Source: an uncultured Christensenella sp. (GTDB taxonomy: Bacteria > Bacillota > Clostridia > Christensenellales > Pumilibacteraceae). Taken from it: a DNA stretch of 64,000 nt. Location: assembly GCA_910577995.1 (NCBI GenBank), contig CAJTND010000001.1:186001-250000 (forward strand). Direction: 5' to 3'. This document shows, one piece after another, positions 24,762-34,268 of this stretch. Position numbers and translations under genes: made by a program. The notes beneath the pieces are model-generated. The model worked only from the letters and a program-made list of their open reading frames with translations. It did no database searches and was not told the DNA's origin. Within the stretch, counting starts at the first letter, position 1, and each line of letters starts with the position of its first letter.

Positions 24762-27694
24762 TTACTTGCGTTTGTTATTGTTGTTTTTGTTAGTCGTGCC
24801 CGTCTTGCTCGAATTTGTACGGTTCGAGCTTTTCGATGCCGTCGACGAAGTACGCGTCCTGCTCGAGTTGCCGACGTTAGCCGACGCTTCGGCTTTTTTC
24901 TTCTTGTTAAGGAAGAATAAAACAAGGAACGTTCCCGCCGCCAGCACGATAAGCGCGGCGAGTATACCGCCGACGATCGCGCCGACATTGGACTTTTTAC
25001 CGGACTTGGAGTTGTGCGAAACCGCTTGGATAAGGTCGTCGGCGGTGACTATCAGGTTTTTGGGCTCGACTATCTCAAAGCCCTTATCCTTATTGCTCGC
25101 CGATACACGCTCGGCAACATACGATACCTCGATAACATTGCTGTTGGCAGCCGCGTTGCCGTTGCCGCCGAGGTCGGCGTAAGCAAGCGTAAGCGTCCTT
25201 TGCGCGCCAGTGCCGACGGCTTTATCGGTTATATCCGTGCCGTTGAGCTTGATCTTGTCCAAAACGTAACCGCTGTCGGCTGTAAGCGTGTAGCTCACGC
25301 TCTCGCCGCTCTTGACGGTGGAAACGGTAGTCTTGTCTATCGAACCGCCCTCGCCGTTGACCACGTTGGAATAAACGTATTTATCGGTCGGAGCTTTGTC
25401 GGAGTCTATCGCGCAGATCATGAACGGGCTGAAGCTCTTGACCGTAGCGACAATGCCGTACTCGGTCACGACGCACGGAACGGGCTCTACCTCGTCTATC
25501 GTGCCGTCGGGCTTGAGCGTGTAGTGATATACGGTGAACGTGACGCCGGGCGTTGTATACTTAAAGCCCTCGGGGAAGCCGAAACCGACCTGCATATAAC
25601 TGCCCTTCGGAACGTTCTGAACAACGCCGCAAAGGTGGAGATCTATCTGATACGTCGAGCTCTGCTTTATATCGCCGGCTTCGAGCTCGGTGTCCTCCAA
25701 AAGCTTATCCTTCATAGCGGCAGACTCGCTCTCGCCCGGCTCGTTGACTACGAGCATGAGCTGACTGCGCTGCCGACCGGATACGGGCTTGCCGTCCTTG
25801 TCTTTGAATCCGTCGAGCGACATATCCTCCGCTCCGACGAACTGCGGCTCGCCGAATACTTGCATATAAAGTCTGCCGTCGTTAAAGACCTTGGGGCAAA
25901 CTACCTGTTTCATCTTGAACGTGAGCTGACCCGACTCGGGCACTTTTTCGCTCTTTTGTCCCACGAGGTTCGTGGGTACGAAGTTATAGACTTCGCAATT
26001 ATGAGCGTAATACTTGCTCGGCGTGAGCGTAAACGTGAGCTTGTTGTTTGCCTCGTCCCAAACGAGATCCTCTACCTTGCAATGCTCTTGAAGGTCGCTG
26101 CTCTTGCCCGTTATCGAAAGACCGACGGGCTTGCCGTCGTCGACCTTGACAAGCTTTTCGCTGTATTCGAGCGTGACCTTGACCGGGTCGAACGACATTA
26201 TCATTCCCGTTCCGCTGGGTGTTATCTTTTTGACATACGGCGCAGGAATAAAACATCCGTAGCCCTTGTTTGTAAATACCGTGCTGACAGCCGTTATATG
26301 CGCATCGGAAAGATTTTCGGGAACGTAAGTATACATAGGACCGTCCGGCGCATAATCTATAATCGCAAACTGCGCTTGATTTATCGAAAAATTGAGGTCG
26401 AAGATCGTATATTTATCTACAAAACCCGATCCGTCTTGCATGTTGTCCTTATAAAACTTCGGCATGCAGAACCAATTCGTCCACTTATCCTTTTCCGAAG
26501 TAGCTCTGTAAGCGAGGTATTTGCCCTCATTCATAAGCGTCATGCCGTCTTTGCCCTCATAGCTGACGCCGAGGACAAGCGAGGCTTTTTCTATTCCGTC
26601 GTCGGGATCGACAAAGGCATCGTATCCGAACTGCGTCTTACCGACCTTGGCTTCGTCCTCGAACAGGAAACCGCTTGCATCCTCTTTGATACCGTAATTG
26701 AGCGGGCGCAAAGCGGGATATTTGAGCTCGAGCCCGACGAAGATATAACGCCGTCCTCGAAGTGATTTATAGACAAAAAGTCTTCGCCGACGAGCATATA
26801 TTTTTCGATATTGCCGCACGACGAGTTGTAAGTAACGTCGACGCCGTACCAATGACCGTTGACCTCTACGGCGTTCCACATATGCGCTTCCATGCCTGCC
26901 GCAAGCCCGTCGACGGACTTGCCGGAATACACAGTGCCTTGAATGAGCACGCACGGGATATTAAGCTCGTCCATAACCGCCTTGAAAGCGCGGGCATAAC
27001 CGCCGCAAAGCGCGTACTTCTCGACGAGCGCGCCGTAAGCGGTGCTGACAAAAGCGCCGCGGTCGCCGTAAGCGTATTCTGTATTGGCGCAGATGTATTT
27101 ATTGACGGCTTTTATCTTGCCGACAACGTCGCTCGCCTTGTTCGCCTCGGCAACGACGGAAGCTATCGCTTTGTCGTAAGCATCTATCGCCTTGTCGACA
27201 TCAGCCGCGGTCTTGAACGAGCTGTCCGTATAATAATTATCCGCACGTCCTGTTCCGATAAACGCTACGTTCTTGCCGTTTTGCAGTCCTGCGGACAGAT
27301 ACAGCTTGTAAACGTCTATATAGAACAGATCGGGATTATCCATAAAGAATGCGTCGCGCGCCGCGCCGAGCGCTACGGGGACTTTTACATCGCCCTCGAG
27401 ATAAGCCGAGACCTGGCTCTCTTTAAGCACGCCGTTGGCGACGAGATCGTACTCGGCAACGCCTGACTTGAAGCTGCCGTCCTTGTACATGCTTTCCAAC
27501 ACACCGTAAAACTTTTGAGCAAGTTCGCTCTTTTTAAGCTCGGCGCGGTAGTATGTAGCTCCGACATTTGCGTCGTCGGCATATACAGTCTTAGGCGCCG
27601 CGGTGCCTATGGATAAAGCAACGGCGATCAACGCAACGACAGCAAGCGCCGCCGTCCACAACATACCGACACGGGTTTTGATGAGTTGTTTCAT
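24762..27694 (-). pseudogene. Transglutaminase-like cell-surface protein, interrupted by a single frameshift
   Basis: The frame starting at ATG 27694 (AGGAGG four bases upstream) encodes a signal peptide ending near TVYADDA and a transglutaminase-like domain. The putative catalytic Cys lies in LCGGYARAF, the His in MEAHMWN and the Asp in GVDVTYN. Shortly after LSINHFEDGVI the frame is lost near 26733-26735 and continues one base out of register. The second part holds beta-rich repeats, then a C-terminal membrane segment (GAIVGGILAALIVLAAG) and a Lys/Asn/Ser-rich tail. One extra G in the run of three there would restore 977 codons. It could be a true inactivating deletion, phase variation or a sequencing error. 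Confidence 0.82.
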
Positions 27695-27718
27695 ATAACC
27701 TCCTGAAAAATCCATACG

Positions 27719-27747
27719 ATTATATGATATATTTCGCGCATTGTCAA
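27719..27747 (-). promoter_or_regulatory. Promoter of the transglutaminase-like gene
   Basis: Perfect TTGACA (27742-27747) and TATAAT (27719-27724) on the minus strand with a 17-base spacer. A full consensus suggests strong constitutive transcription. Confidence 0.85.
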
Positions 27748-27795
27748 CCGAATAAACGCCTTTAATGCATGGAAATTACCGACTTTTGCGGCTTA

Positions 27796-30201
27796 TCACA
27801 CGACCGAAAACTCCACGACGTAATTATTCGGCAAGCCGTTATCCCATCTATCCTGCTTATCGACGGCATTCCATTGCGCCGCCGTTCCGTCGAAGCATAT
27901 CCGCTCGAGCGCGCCGCAGTTAAAAAACGCGTCTTCCTCTATATAAGAAAGCTCGGAGGTAACGGTCAACGTCGTAAGATTGATCGCGGACGACAGCTGT
28001 TTGCCGAAACCGCATACCTCTGTCTTTTCGACGGCGTCGGTCAAAACGAGCGTCACGAGAGCGTCCGCGATAAAAGAATAAACGTTATCTATCGGCGTTA
28101 TCAGGTGCTTGATGTTGAAACAACCGGAAAACGCCTCGCGGTCTATCGTCACGCCGTCGCATACCGTCACCGTTTCGAGCGCTTCGCACATTCCGAAAGC
28201 TATATTACCGACGCTTTCGACATTGCTCGGTATAACAAGAGTCTTGACTGCCTTACAACCGTAAAAAGCCCCCTCGCCAATTTTTGCGACATTTTCAGGT
28301 ATAGCGATCTCCGAAAAAGACTGACACTGATTGAACGCATAAGAGCCTATCTCCGTCACGCCGCGCGGTATATCCACGTTGCCGAGCGCCAGGCAGATAG
28401 CAAAAGCATTACTATTTATAGATATCAAGCTCTCGGGCAATCGAACGCTCTCGAGCTTTCTGCAATACTTAAAAGCCGATACGCCTATCTCGACCACGCC
28501 GTCGGGCACGTCTATGTTCGTCAGCTCGCCGCAATTATAAAAAGCATTGTCAGCCAGCTTGACTATACTGCCGTCGTCGGGTATTACGCTGTTTTTACAG
28601 CCCAGGATCAGAGTACGATCGACAGTATCTATCAAACAGTTCCCGTCGCTGCGATAGACACCGTTCCCCTCTTGCACTGATATAGCTTCCACCGACAGCA
28701 AGCAGTTGGTGAACGCATATGGATTTATACCGATAACGCCCGACGGTATATCGATAGCCGTCAAGGAATTACAGCCGTCATAAGCCCCTTTGTCTATAAA
28801 TTTGGTCGATGCCGCTATATTGCACGAAACAATGTTTTTGTCCGTCGCTTTTACAAGCAGCATGCACGGCTCGTCCTCGTTTCCCAAATATTTAATGTTA
28901 TCGCGGACTGTGTATTCGAGGTTGGACCCGGAAAACGGGGTATCGCCTATTTCCGTCACACTGCTCGGTATAGATACGGTCGTAAGCGCATTGCATGAAC
29001 CGAAAGCATTCGATCCGATACGTTTCAAGCTCGACGGAAGCGTCACGCTCGAAAGCTCCGAACAAGACCGAAACGCATTATCGGATATTTCATTTACTTC
29101 GAGCTCGCGCATATCGTATACGACCGTCGTCGGGATGTTTGCTTCCCATAAGCTTTTGCTTTGCGGCATGACCGTAGCAAAACCGCCTTTTTCGCCATAG
29201 CGCAGACCGTCCGCTACAAAATACTCATAGCCGTTTTCGTCTCGTTTGTTCTTATTGCAGTTCCAAACGACGGGCAGACCTGTCTTTTTGAGATCTGTTG
29301 CAAGCTGCGATCCTTGATCCTTCTCTGCCTCGCAATAAATAACGAGCATATCGCATCCCGATAACGAATCGGATTCTACATAACGAACATTTTGCGGCAA
29401 ATATAACTCGGTAAGCTCTTTGCACCCGTTAAAAGCGCGGTACGCCACACTGACGATGTTTCGCCCGAGTCTGACGCTCTTTATATCGTCGCAATTTTCC
29501 AAGACACTCGACGACATCGAAGTAACGGGTATACCATCTATCTCGTCCGCTATCTCTATTTCGGTCGCCGTTGCCGTGCCTCTACCGCAAAACACATAGT
29601 TATTGCCCAAAAGCTCGTATTCCAAACCCTCCGTACCGCGCGACGGCGCTTTATATCCGCATATGCAATCGCCGTTTGTAAAGTCGTGCGGCTCGACAGC
29701 GTCCAAGTCGCCGCACACATCGCATTCGTGCCAATGCCAGCCTGCGTCCCGGCTCCATTCAGTCCATACATGCTCATGCTCGGGCGGCTGTCCGCCTCCG
29801 TCTATATACCTGCCGCATACGCACTCGCCGTGTTCGACGTGCGGCGACCGATCTATAATTTTATCGCATCCGTCGACCGTGCAATACTGCCAATGCATAT
29901 TTTCGTCGCTGCCCCATACAAAAACGCATTTATGGTCGTCGGGCTCGGGCTTTTCGGGAGCGTTCATACCGCAATAACAATCGCCGCTTGTAAAATCGTG
30001 TTTTTGCTTTCCGTCGGTTTCATTGCAGCCGGGGAAAGTACAAATATGCCAATGATATTTATCGTCGTATTTTAATACGTCCGACCATTCGTGAACGTGC
30101 TCGTCACCGTTTTTTCCGCTGCTGTCGCACGCTATTATACCGCCGCAAAGCGATAGACCGAATACAGTAGCCGCAAGCGCCGCCGTTATCTTTCTTTTCA
30201 T
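27796..30201 (-). CDS. BspA-like leucine-rich-repeat surface lipoprotein with three His/Cys repeats
   Basis: An 801-residue predicted lipoprotein with a signal peptide and lipobox IIAC, Cys25. Residues ~35-180 hold three repeats of the form H...HWxxC...C...H...GxCxCG, which look able to bind metal. From ~residue 210 to the end are BspA-type repeats: units of ~23 residues with patterns such as IPSSVTEIGDTPFSG and IPENVAKIGEGAFYGC. BspA-like proteins mediate adhesion and binding of host or microbial partners. ATG 30201 has GAAAGGGG upstream; a longer open frame has no RBS. No sortase signal is seen, in keeping with lipid anchoring. Confidence 0.88.
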   Translation of the reverse strand: MKRKITAALAATVFGLSLCGGIIACDSSGKNGDEHVHEWSDVLKYDDKYHWHICTFPGCNETDGKQKHDFTSGDCYCGMNAPEKPEPDDHKCVFVWGSDENMHWQYCTVDGCDKIIDRSPHVEHGECVCGRYIDGGGQPPEHEHVWTEWSRDAGWHWHECDVCGDLDAVEPHDFTNGDCICGYKAPSRGTEGLEYELLGNNYVFCGRGTATATEIEIADEIDGIPVTSMSSSVLENCDDIKSVRLGRNIVSVAYRAFNGCKELTELYLPQNVRYVESDSLSGCDMLVIYCEAEKDQGSQLATDLKKTGLPVVWNCNKNKRDENGYEYFVADGLRYGEKGGFATVMPQSKSLWEANIPTTVVYDMRELEVNEISDNAFRSCSELSSVTLPSSLKRIGSNAFGSCNALTTVSIPSSVTEIGDTPFSGSNLEYTVRDNIKYLGNEDEPCMLLVKATDKNIVSCNIAASTKFIDKGAYDGCNSLTAIDIPSGVIGINPYAFTNCLLSVEAISVQEGNGVYRSDGNCLIDTVDRTLILGCKNSVIPDDGSIVKLADNAFYNCGELTNIDVPDGVVEIGVSAFKYCRKLESVRLPESLISINSNAFAICLALGNVDIPRGVTEIGSYAFNQCQSFSEIAIPENVAKIGEGAFYGCKAVKTLVIPSNVESVGNIAFGMCEALETVTVCDGVTIDREAFSGCFNIKHLITPIDNVYSFIADALVTLVLTDAVEKTEVCGFGKQLSSAINLTTLTVTSELSYIEEDAFFNCGALERICFDGTAAQWNAVDKQDRWDNGLPNNYVVEFSVV

Positions 30202-30286
30202 ACACGCCCCTTTCTCCGAACAGCGCAGTAAATCAAGTTTACCGCGACGCCCGAAGTATCGCAAAATACGATCGTTCAATGCTTTT

Positions 30287-30315
30287 ATTATACCATACTG
30301 CGCTAAAATTGACAA
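30287..30315 (-). promoter_or_regulatory. Promoter of the BspA-like lipoprotein gene
   Basis: TTGTCA (30310-30315) and perfect TATAAT (30287-30292) on the minus strand with a 17-base spacer. The leader to the ATG is about 80 bases. Confidence 0.75.
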
Positions 30316-30380
30316 GGGATAAATGCCTGTAATTCGTATGCTTTTTATACGATCTATCGATAAAAACAAGAAACGCAACA

Positions 30381-30417
30381 AAAAACCGCATTCTTTGTGA
30401 TCGAGAACACGGTTTTT
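30381..30417 (-). terminator. Terminator after purB
   Basis: A 14-pair stem (30381-30394 with 30404-30417, two G-U pairs) whose 3' arm ends in a run of six Ts on the minus strand. It lies 22 bases past the purB stop. Confidence 0.8.
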
Positions 30418-30439
30418 CTATCTACTTTATATTGACGTG

Positions 30440-31867
30440 CTAAACGCGGATATCAGGCTCGAACGGCTCGTACTTCTCCGCCTTGAAAAGCGGGTCGATA
30501 TTTTCTTTGAGGAACTCGTCGACCTGTTGCGGCGCGCGACCGGTAAAGTTTTCGGGGCGCATGATACCGTCGATACCGTCCTTGACGGCGGCAAAAAGCT
30601 TGTCGCCTTTGATACGCTCGATCAGGTCGTTGCGCTCGCCGCGCTCTTTGACGGCTTTCGCGCTCTCCATGGAGTGCCGTCTTATCGCCTCGTGCAGCTC
30701 CTGCCTGTCGCCGCCCGCCTTGACGCATTCCATAAGTATGACCTCCGTCGCCATGAACGGAAGTTCCTCGTTTATCCTGCGCGAGATCACGCCCGGATAA
30801 ACGACCATGTTTTCGGTAACGTTGATATAGATATTGAGCACGCCGTCGAGCGCGAGGAATGCCTGCGGTATCGTAAGACGCTTGTTGGCGCTGTCGTCGA
30901 GCGTGCGCTCGAACCACTGCGTCGACGCGGTGACTGCCTCGTTCTGAGCGAGGCTCTCGACAAACCGCGCAAGCGCACAGATACGCTCGCTGCGCATCGG
31001 GTTGCGCTTGTACGCCATGGCGGACGAACCGATCTGAGTAGACTCAAACGGCTCCTCCACTTCCTTGAACGATTGAAGCAAACGCATATCGTTGGCGAAT
31101 TTGTACGCGCTCTGCGCTATCTGCGAGAGCACCGACATCACCTGATAATCGAACTTGCGGGTATACGTTTGACCGCTAACCGCAAACACGTCGGCAAAGC
31201 CCATTTTCTGCACGACCTTTTTTTCGAGCTCGCGCACCTTTTTCCCGTCGCCGTCGAACAGCGACATAAAGCTCGCCTGCGTTCCCGTCGTGCCTTTGAC
31301 GCCGCGGAGCTTGTAGTTTTTCATGAGGTGCGAAAGATCCTCATAGTCGAGGTAAAGATCGTACAGCCACAGCGTCGCGCGCTTGCCGAGCGTGGTCAAC
31401 TGCGCGGGCTGGAGATGCGTATAGCCGAGCACGGGCAGATCCCTGTACTTTTTGGCAAAGGCGCGGAGCTTGTCCATAACGGTAAGCATTTTGCGCTTGA
31501 CTATTTCGAGCGCCCGGTATATCTGGATGAGCTCGGCGTTGTCGGTGACGAAACAGCTCGTCGCGCCGAGATGGATTATCGGCATGGCTGTCTTGGCTTG
31601 CTCGCCGAAAGCGTGGACGTGCGCCATAACGTCGTGACGGACTATCTTTTCTTCCTTGGCGGCAAAGTCGTAATTTATGTCGTCGGCGTATTTTTTCATT
31701 TCCGCTATCTGCGCGTCGGTAACGTCCAGCCCGAGCTCTTTTTCGCTCTCGGCAAGCGCGATCCACAGCTTGCGCCAAAGCCGAAACTTGTTGTCGTCCG
31801 AAAAGACCTCGGCGGTCTTTCTGTCGGCGTAGCGCGTTATCAGCGGGTTTTCATAGATGTCTTTCAC
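30440..31867 (-). CDS. purB: Adenylosuccinate lyase
   Basis: A fumarase/aspartase-superfamily lyase of 475 residues that cleaves SAICAR and adenylosuccinate in purine synthesis. The signature GSSAMAYKRNPMRSE is intact, as are HLGATSCFVTDN and TTGTQASF. The start is GTG 31867, inside the end of the dipeptidase gene; the resulting MKDIYENPL start matches the family. Confidence 0.96.
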   Translation of the reverse strand: MKDIYENPLITRYADRKTAEVFSDDNKFRLWRKLWIALAESEKELGLDVTDAQIAEMKKYADDINYDFAAKEEKIVRHDVMAHVHAFGEQAKTAMPIIHLGATSCFVTDNAELIQIYRALEIVKRKMLTVMDKLRAFAKKYRDLPVLGYTHLQPAQLTTLGKRATLWLYDLYLDYEDLSHLMKNYKLRGVKGTTGTQASFMSLFDGDGKKVRELEKKVVQKMGFADVFAVSGQTYTRKFDYQVMSVLSQIAQSAYKFANDMRLLQSFKEVEEPFESTQIGSSAMAYKRNPMRSERICALARFVESLAQNEAVTASTQWFERTLDDSANKRLTIPQAFLALDGVLNIYINVTENMVVYPGVISRRINEELPFMATEVILMECVKAGGDRQELHEAIRRHSMESAKAVKERGERNDLIERIKGDKLFAAVKDGIDGIMRPENFTGRAPQQVDEFLKENIDPLFKAEKYEPFEPDIRV

Positions 31868-32645
31868 GTTTCGTCTCCTCGTAAAGTTGTTTTGCGTTGT
31901 CGTAAAGTATCTTGTTTATATCGGCAGAGGTATAGCCCCTTTTGATAAAGCCGTCGATAAGCCGCGGTATATCGCGGTAATCTTTGAGATCTTCCGGCAG
32001 ATCCGCCGTACCGTTGAAGTCCGTGCCGAGACACAAACAGTCCGCGCCGTAGCGTTGAACGAATGTATCGGCGACCGAACACAGCGCATCCGCAGTTTCC
32101 GCGCCCGTAAAGCTCCTTACCGCGCAAAGCCCTATCAGACCGCGCCGCGCCGTGAGCGCTCTTACCTGCGCGTCGTCCAAACATCGCGGATGCTCGCCGA
32201 ACGCGGTATGCGAGCAGATAGGTCGAGCCGCCGCATCGAGCGCGGCATAAAAGCTCTTTTTGTTGAGGTGCGCAAGGTCTACGGCGCACCTGCCGTTCAT
32301 CAGCTCTATCGCGCGCCTGCCGAGCTGTGTCAACGTTCCGTCGTCGAGCGCGCCGCCCGCAAACGCGTTGTTATAGTTCCAGGTCAGCGAGCAGTACAAC
32401 AGACCGCCGAGATCGAACTCCGACAGCGTTTTTTCGTCTGTGACAAAGCCCATATCCTCTATCGCCGTCGGAACGCCGCGGAGCGCGGCGCGCAGGTCCT
32501 TTACCTTATCCGCCGCGATAGCTCGGTCGAACTCGGTTGTAAACACCGCGGCGACTATCGTTACGCCGTCATTGGACGATACGTAGCCGTCGAATTTGCT
32601 CTTATCGAGCGCAGTCGGGTAATCGTTGTGCAAGTCGAATATCAT
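31851..32645 (-). CDS. Peptidase M19 (membrane dipeptidase/renal dipeptidase family)
   Basis: A 264-residue amidohydrolase-fold dipeptidase. Metal ligands are visible in the N-terminal FDLHNDYP, then VDLAHLN, SHTAFGEH and GTDFNG. It is shorter than typical M19 enzymes (~310-370) but keeps the motifs. It lacks a signal peptide and should be cytosolic. No convincing RBS precedes the ATG. It overlaps purB by 17 bases. Confidence 0.88.
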   Translation of the reverse strand: MIFDLHNDYPTALDKSKFDGYVSSNDGVTIVAAVFTTEFDRAIAADKVKDLRAALRGVPTAIEDMGFVTDEKTLSEFDLGGLLYCSLTWNYNNAFAGGALDDGTLTQLGRRAIELMNGRCAVDLAHLNKKSFYAALDAAARPICSHTAFGEHPRCLDDAQVRALTARRGLIGLCAVRSFTGAETADALCSVADTFVQRYGADCLCLGTDFNGTADLPEDLKDYRDIPRLIDGFIKRGYTSADINKILYDNAKQLYEETKRERHL

Positions 32646-32679
32646 AATCGTAGATATGCGGCTTAGCGTTACGGCGTGA

Positions 32680-34185
32680 TCAACGGTCGCCGTTCTCCTC
32701 GAGTATCACGTTGTAGATGTCGAGTATCGGACGGTAAATATTAGACTGCTCGAGCATATCGACGTTGTAATCGCGCAGCAGCATAAACTCGTCGCATGCC
32801 TGCTTGCAGAATTTGACTATCTGCGCCTTGTTCTTGTCTTTTTGCCTGTTATGCGGCACGTACGCGTCGAGCGCGACCGCACAGCCGCAGGCAACGTCGA
32901 ACAAAAACCGTTCGTAATACGCAAAGTCGTCGTCACGCTTTTCTTTGAGCTTGTTGACAGACTTGGTATAGCGGTTGAATTCCGTCGTAAAGTACATGTC
33001 CATTATGTTGCGGAGCTGCGAATAAAACGCCTTCAAAAGCTCCGCGGCATTCCCGCCCGACTTATCGGCGGCGGTCATGAACTTATTTAGCATATTGTAT
33101 TTGTCGAAGTTGTCTACAAACTTGCCGACCTTTATCTCGATCCGCTTTTTGTCAGTGACGGTGACGCGCGGCGTGAGCGAACGCAACAGCAGTTTTATAC
33201 CGACTGTCAGCATTTGATTGCGCTTGTCGAAACGCGCGTCGCACAGCGAACGGAAACAGTTGATATAAGTAAACTCTATCGCCTTATCGCACTCGGCGAG
33301 GATGCTTTCGTATTCCTTGACATCGCCCGTTATGTATTTTTTGGCGTTTGACTTGTTTTTAACGTCGTACTTGGCGAAGCGGCTCTCCACCTTTTCGACT
33401 AGCAGATCGTTCTGCGTAAAATCGGGCACGTATTTATTTACGTCGTAATCGGACGCGAGCGACGTAGTAAAGAAACAGTAATCGTTGCAAAGCGCTTTGA
33501 GCCGCTTGTACTGCGCCTCGGTAGGCGCGACTATATCCTCGCCGACGGCTACGGTTTGAACCGCTTTATGGCACAGCGCGACCGCGCAGTCGCCTATCTC
33601 GACGAGCACCGCTTTTATGTTGGGCGAATACGTCATCATCAGCTCGCCGTCTATCTTGAACAATCCGACAAGCTTTTCGAGATCGGATATCTTGATTCGC
33701 CTATACTCGCGAACGTCGTCCTCGAACAGCTCGTCGCCGCCTCTCAAACGGTTGGTTATTATTATCTTTATCTCCGTCAGCATCGCCGTTACGAAGTTTA
33801 GCCTGTCGGATATGGAAACGCCCGCACGCACGGCAAGCTCCAACGACGACCTTACCGCATCGACCGCCTTTTCCATTACGTCGAAATCGCCCGTACCGTC
33901 GTTGAGGTAAATATCGCACAGCTTGATAAAGTACTCGGAAAGATACGAATTCCTGTTGGCGGCGCGCGCTTTTTTGAAATGTTCGGACGCGCTCAAAAAT
34001 TCGGTATTGGTAAAATATCCTTTCGCCAAGGAAAATTCCTTAGCTTCGAGCGCGGCGTCGATAAGATCGCCGTTTTTTTCGAGCGCACCGAAATCAAGCG
34101 TATGTCCGCACTCGGGACACACGGGGCGCTTTTGTTCTATGCCGACTGTTTTAAGGCAGAACGGGCAAATCGCTAATACTGCCAA
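32680..34185 (-). CDS. Unrecognised zinc-ribbon/alpha-helical protein
   Basis: A 501-residue protein I do not recognise. The first 30 residues form a zinc ribbon (CPFC and CPEC), and the remainder looks almost wholly helical and charged, with no signal peptide or membrane segment. A hydrophobic N-terminal AVLAICPFC is too short to be a membrane helix. TTG 34185 with AAGGAGG eight bases upstream is a sound start. Downstream are the dipeptidase and purB after a 34-base gap. The zinc ribbon followed by helices suggests a scaffold or RNA-associated role, but nothing in the sequence decides it. Confidence 0.72.
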   Translation of the reverse strand: MAVLAICPFCLKTVGIEQKRPVCPECGHTLDFGALEKNGDLIDAALEAKEFSLAKGYFTNTEFLSASEHFKKARAANRNSYLSEYFIKLCDIYLNDGTGDFDVMEKAVDAVRSSLELAVRAGVSISDRLNFVTAMLTEIKIIITNRLRGGDELFEDDVREYRRIKISDLEKLVGLFKIDGELMMTYSPNIKAVLVEIGDCAVALCHKAVQTVAVGEDIVAPTEAQYKRLKALCNDYCFFTTSLASDYDVNKYVPDFTQNDLLVEKVESRFAKYDVKNKSNAKKYITGDVKEYESILAECDKAIEFTYINCFRSLCDARFDKRNQMLTVGIKLLLRSLTPRVTVTDKKRIEIKVGKFVDNFDKYNMLNKFMTAADKSGGNAAELLKAFYSQLRNIMDMYFTTEFNRYTKSVNKLKEKRDDDFAYYERFLFDVACGCAVALDAYVPHNRQKDKNKAQIVKFCKQACDEFMLLRDYNVDMLEQSNIYRPILDIYNVILEENGDR

Positions 34186-34238
34186 AGATGTTCCCTCCTT
34201 TTTTCGTCGATGCTTTCGGCGTAAGTCCGTCTTGTAAA

Positions 34239-34260
34239 ACGCGCGCCGTCAGGCGCGCGT
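34239..34260 (-). terminator. Terminator at the end of the ispH-rpsA operon
   Basis: Nine-base perfect G+C-rich inverted repeat (34239-34247 with 34252-34260) with a 4-base loop, followed by TTTT on the minus strand. It closes the run of genes that begins at 44693. Confidence 0.8.
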
Positions 34261-34268
34261 AAACATTG

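Noticed and set aside
26736..26954. N-terminal part of the second frame of the transglutaminase gene
   Set aside because: The Arg-rich sequence before the frameshift point is out-of-frame coding sequence of the first half, not a separate protein start.
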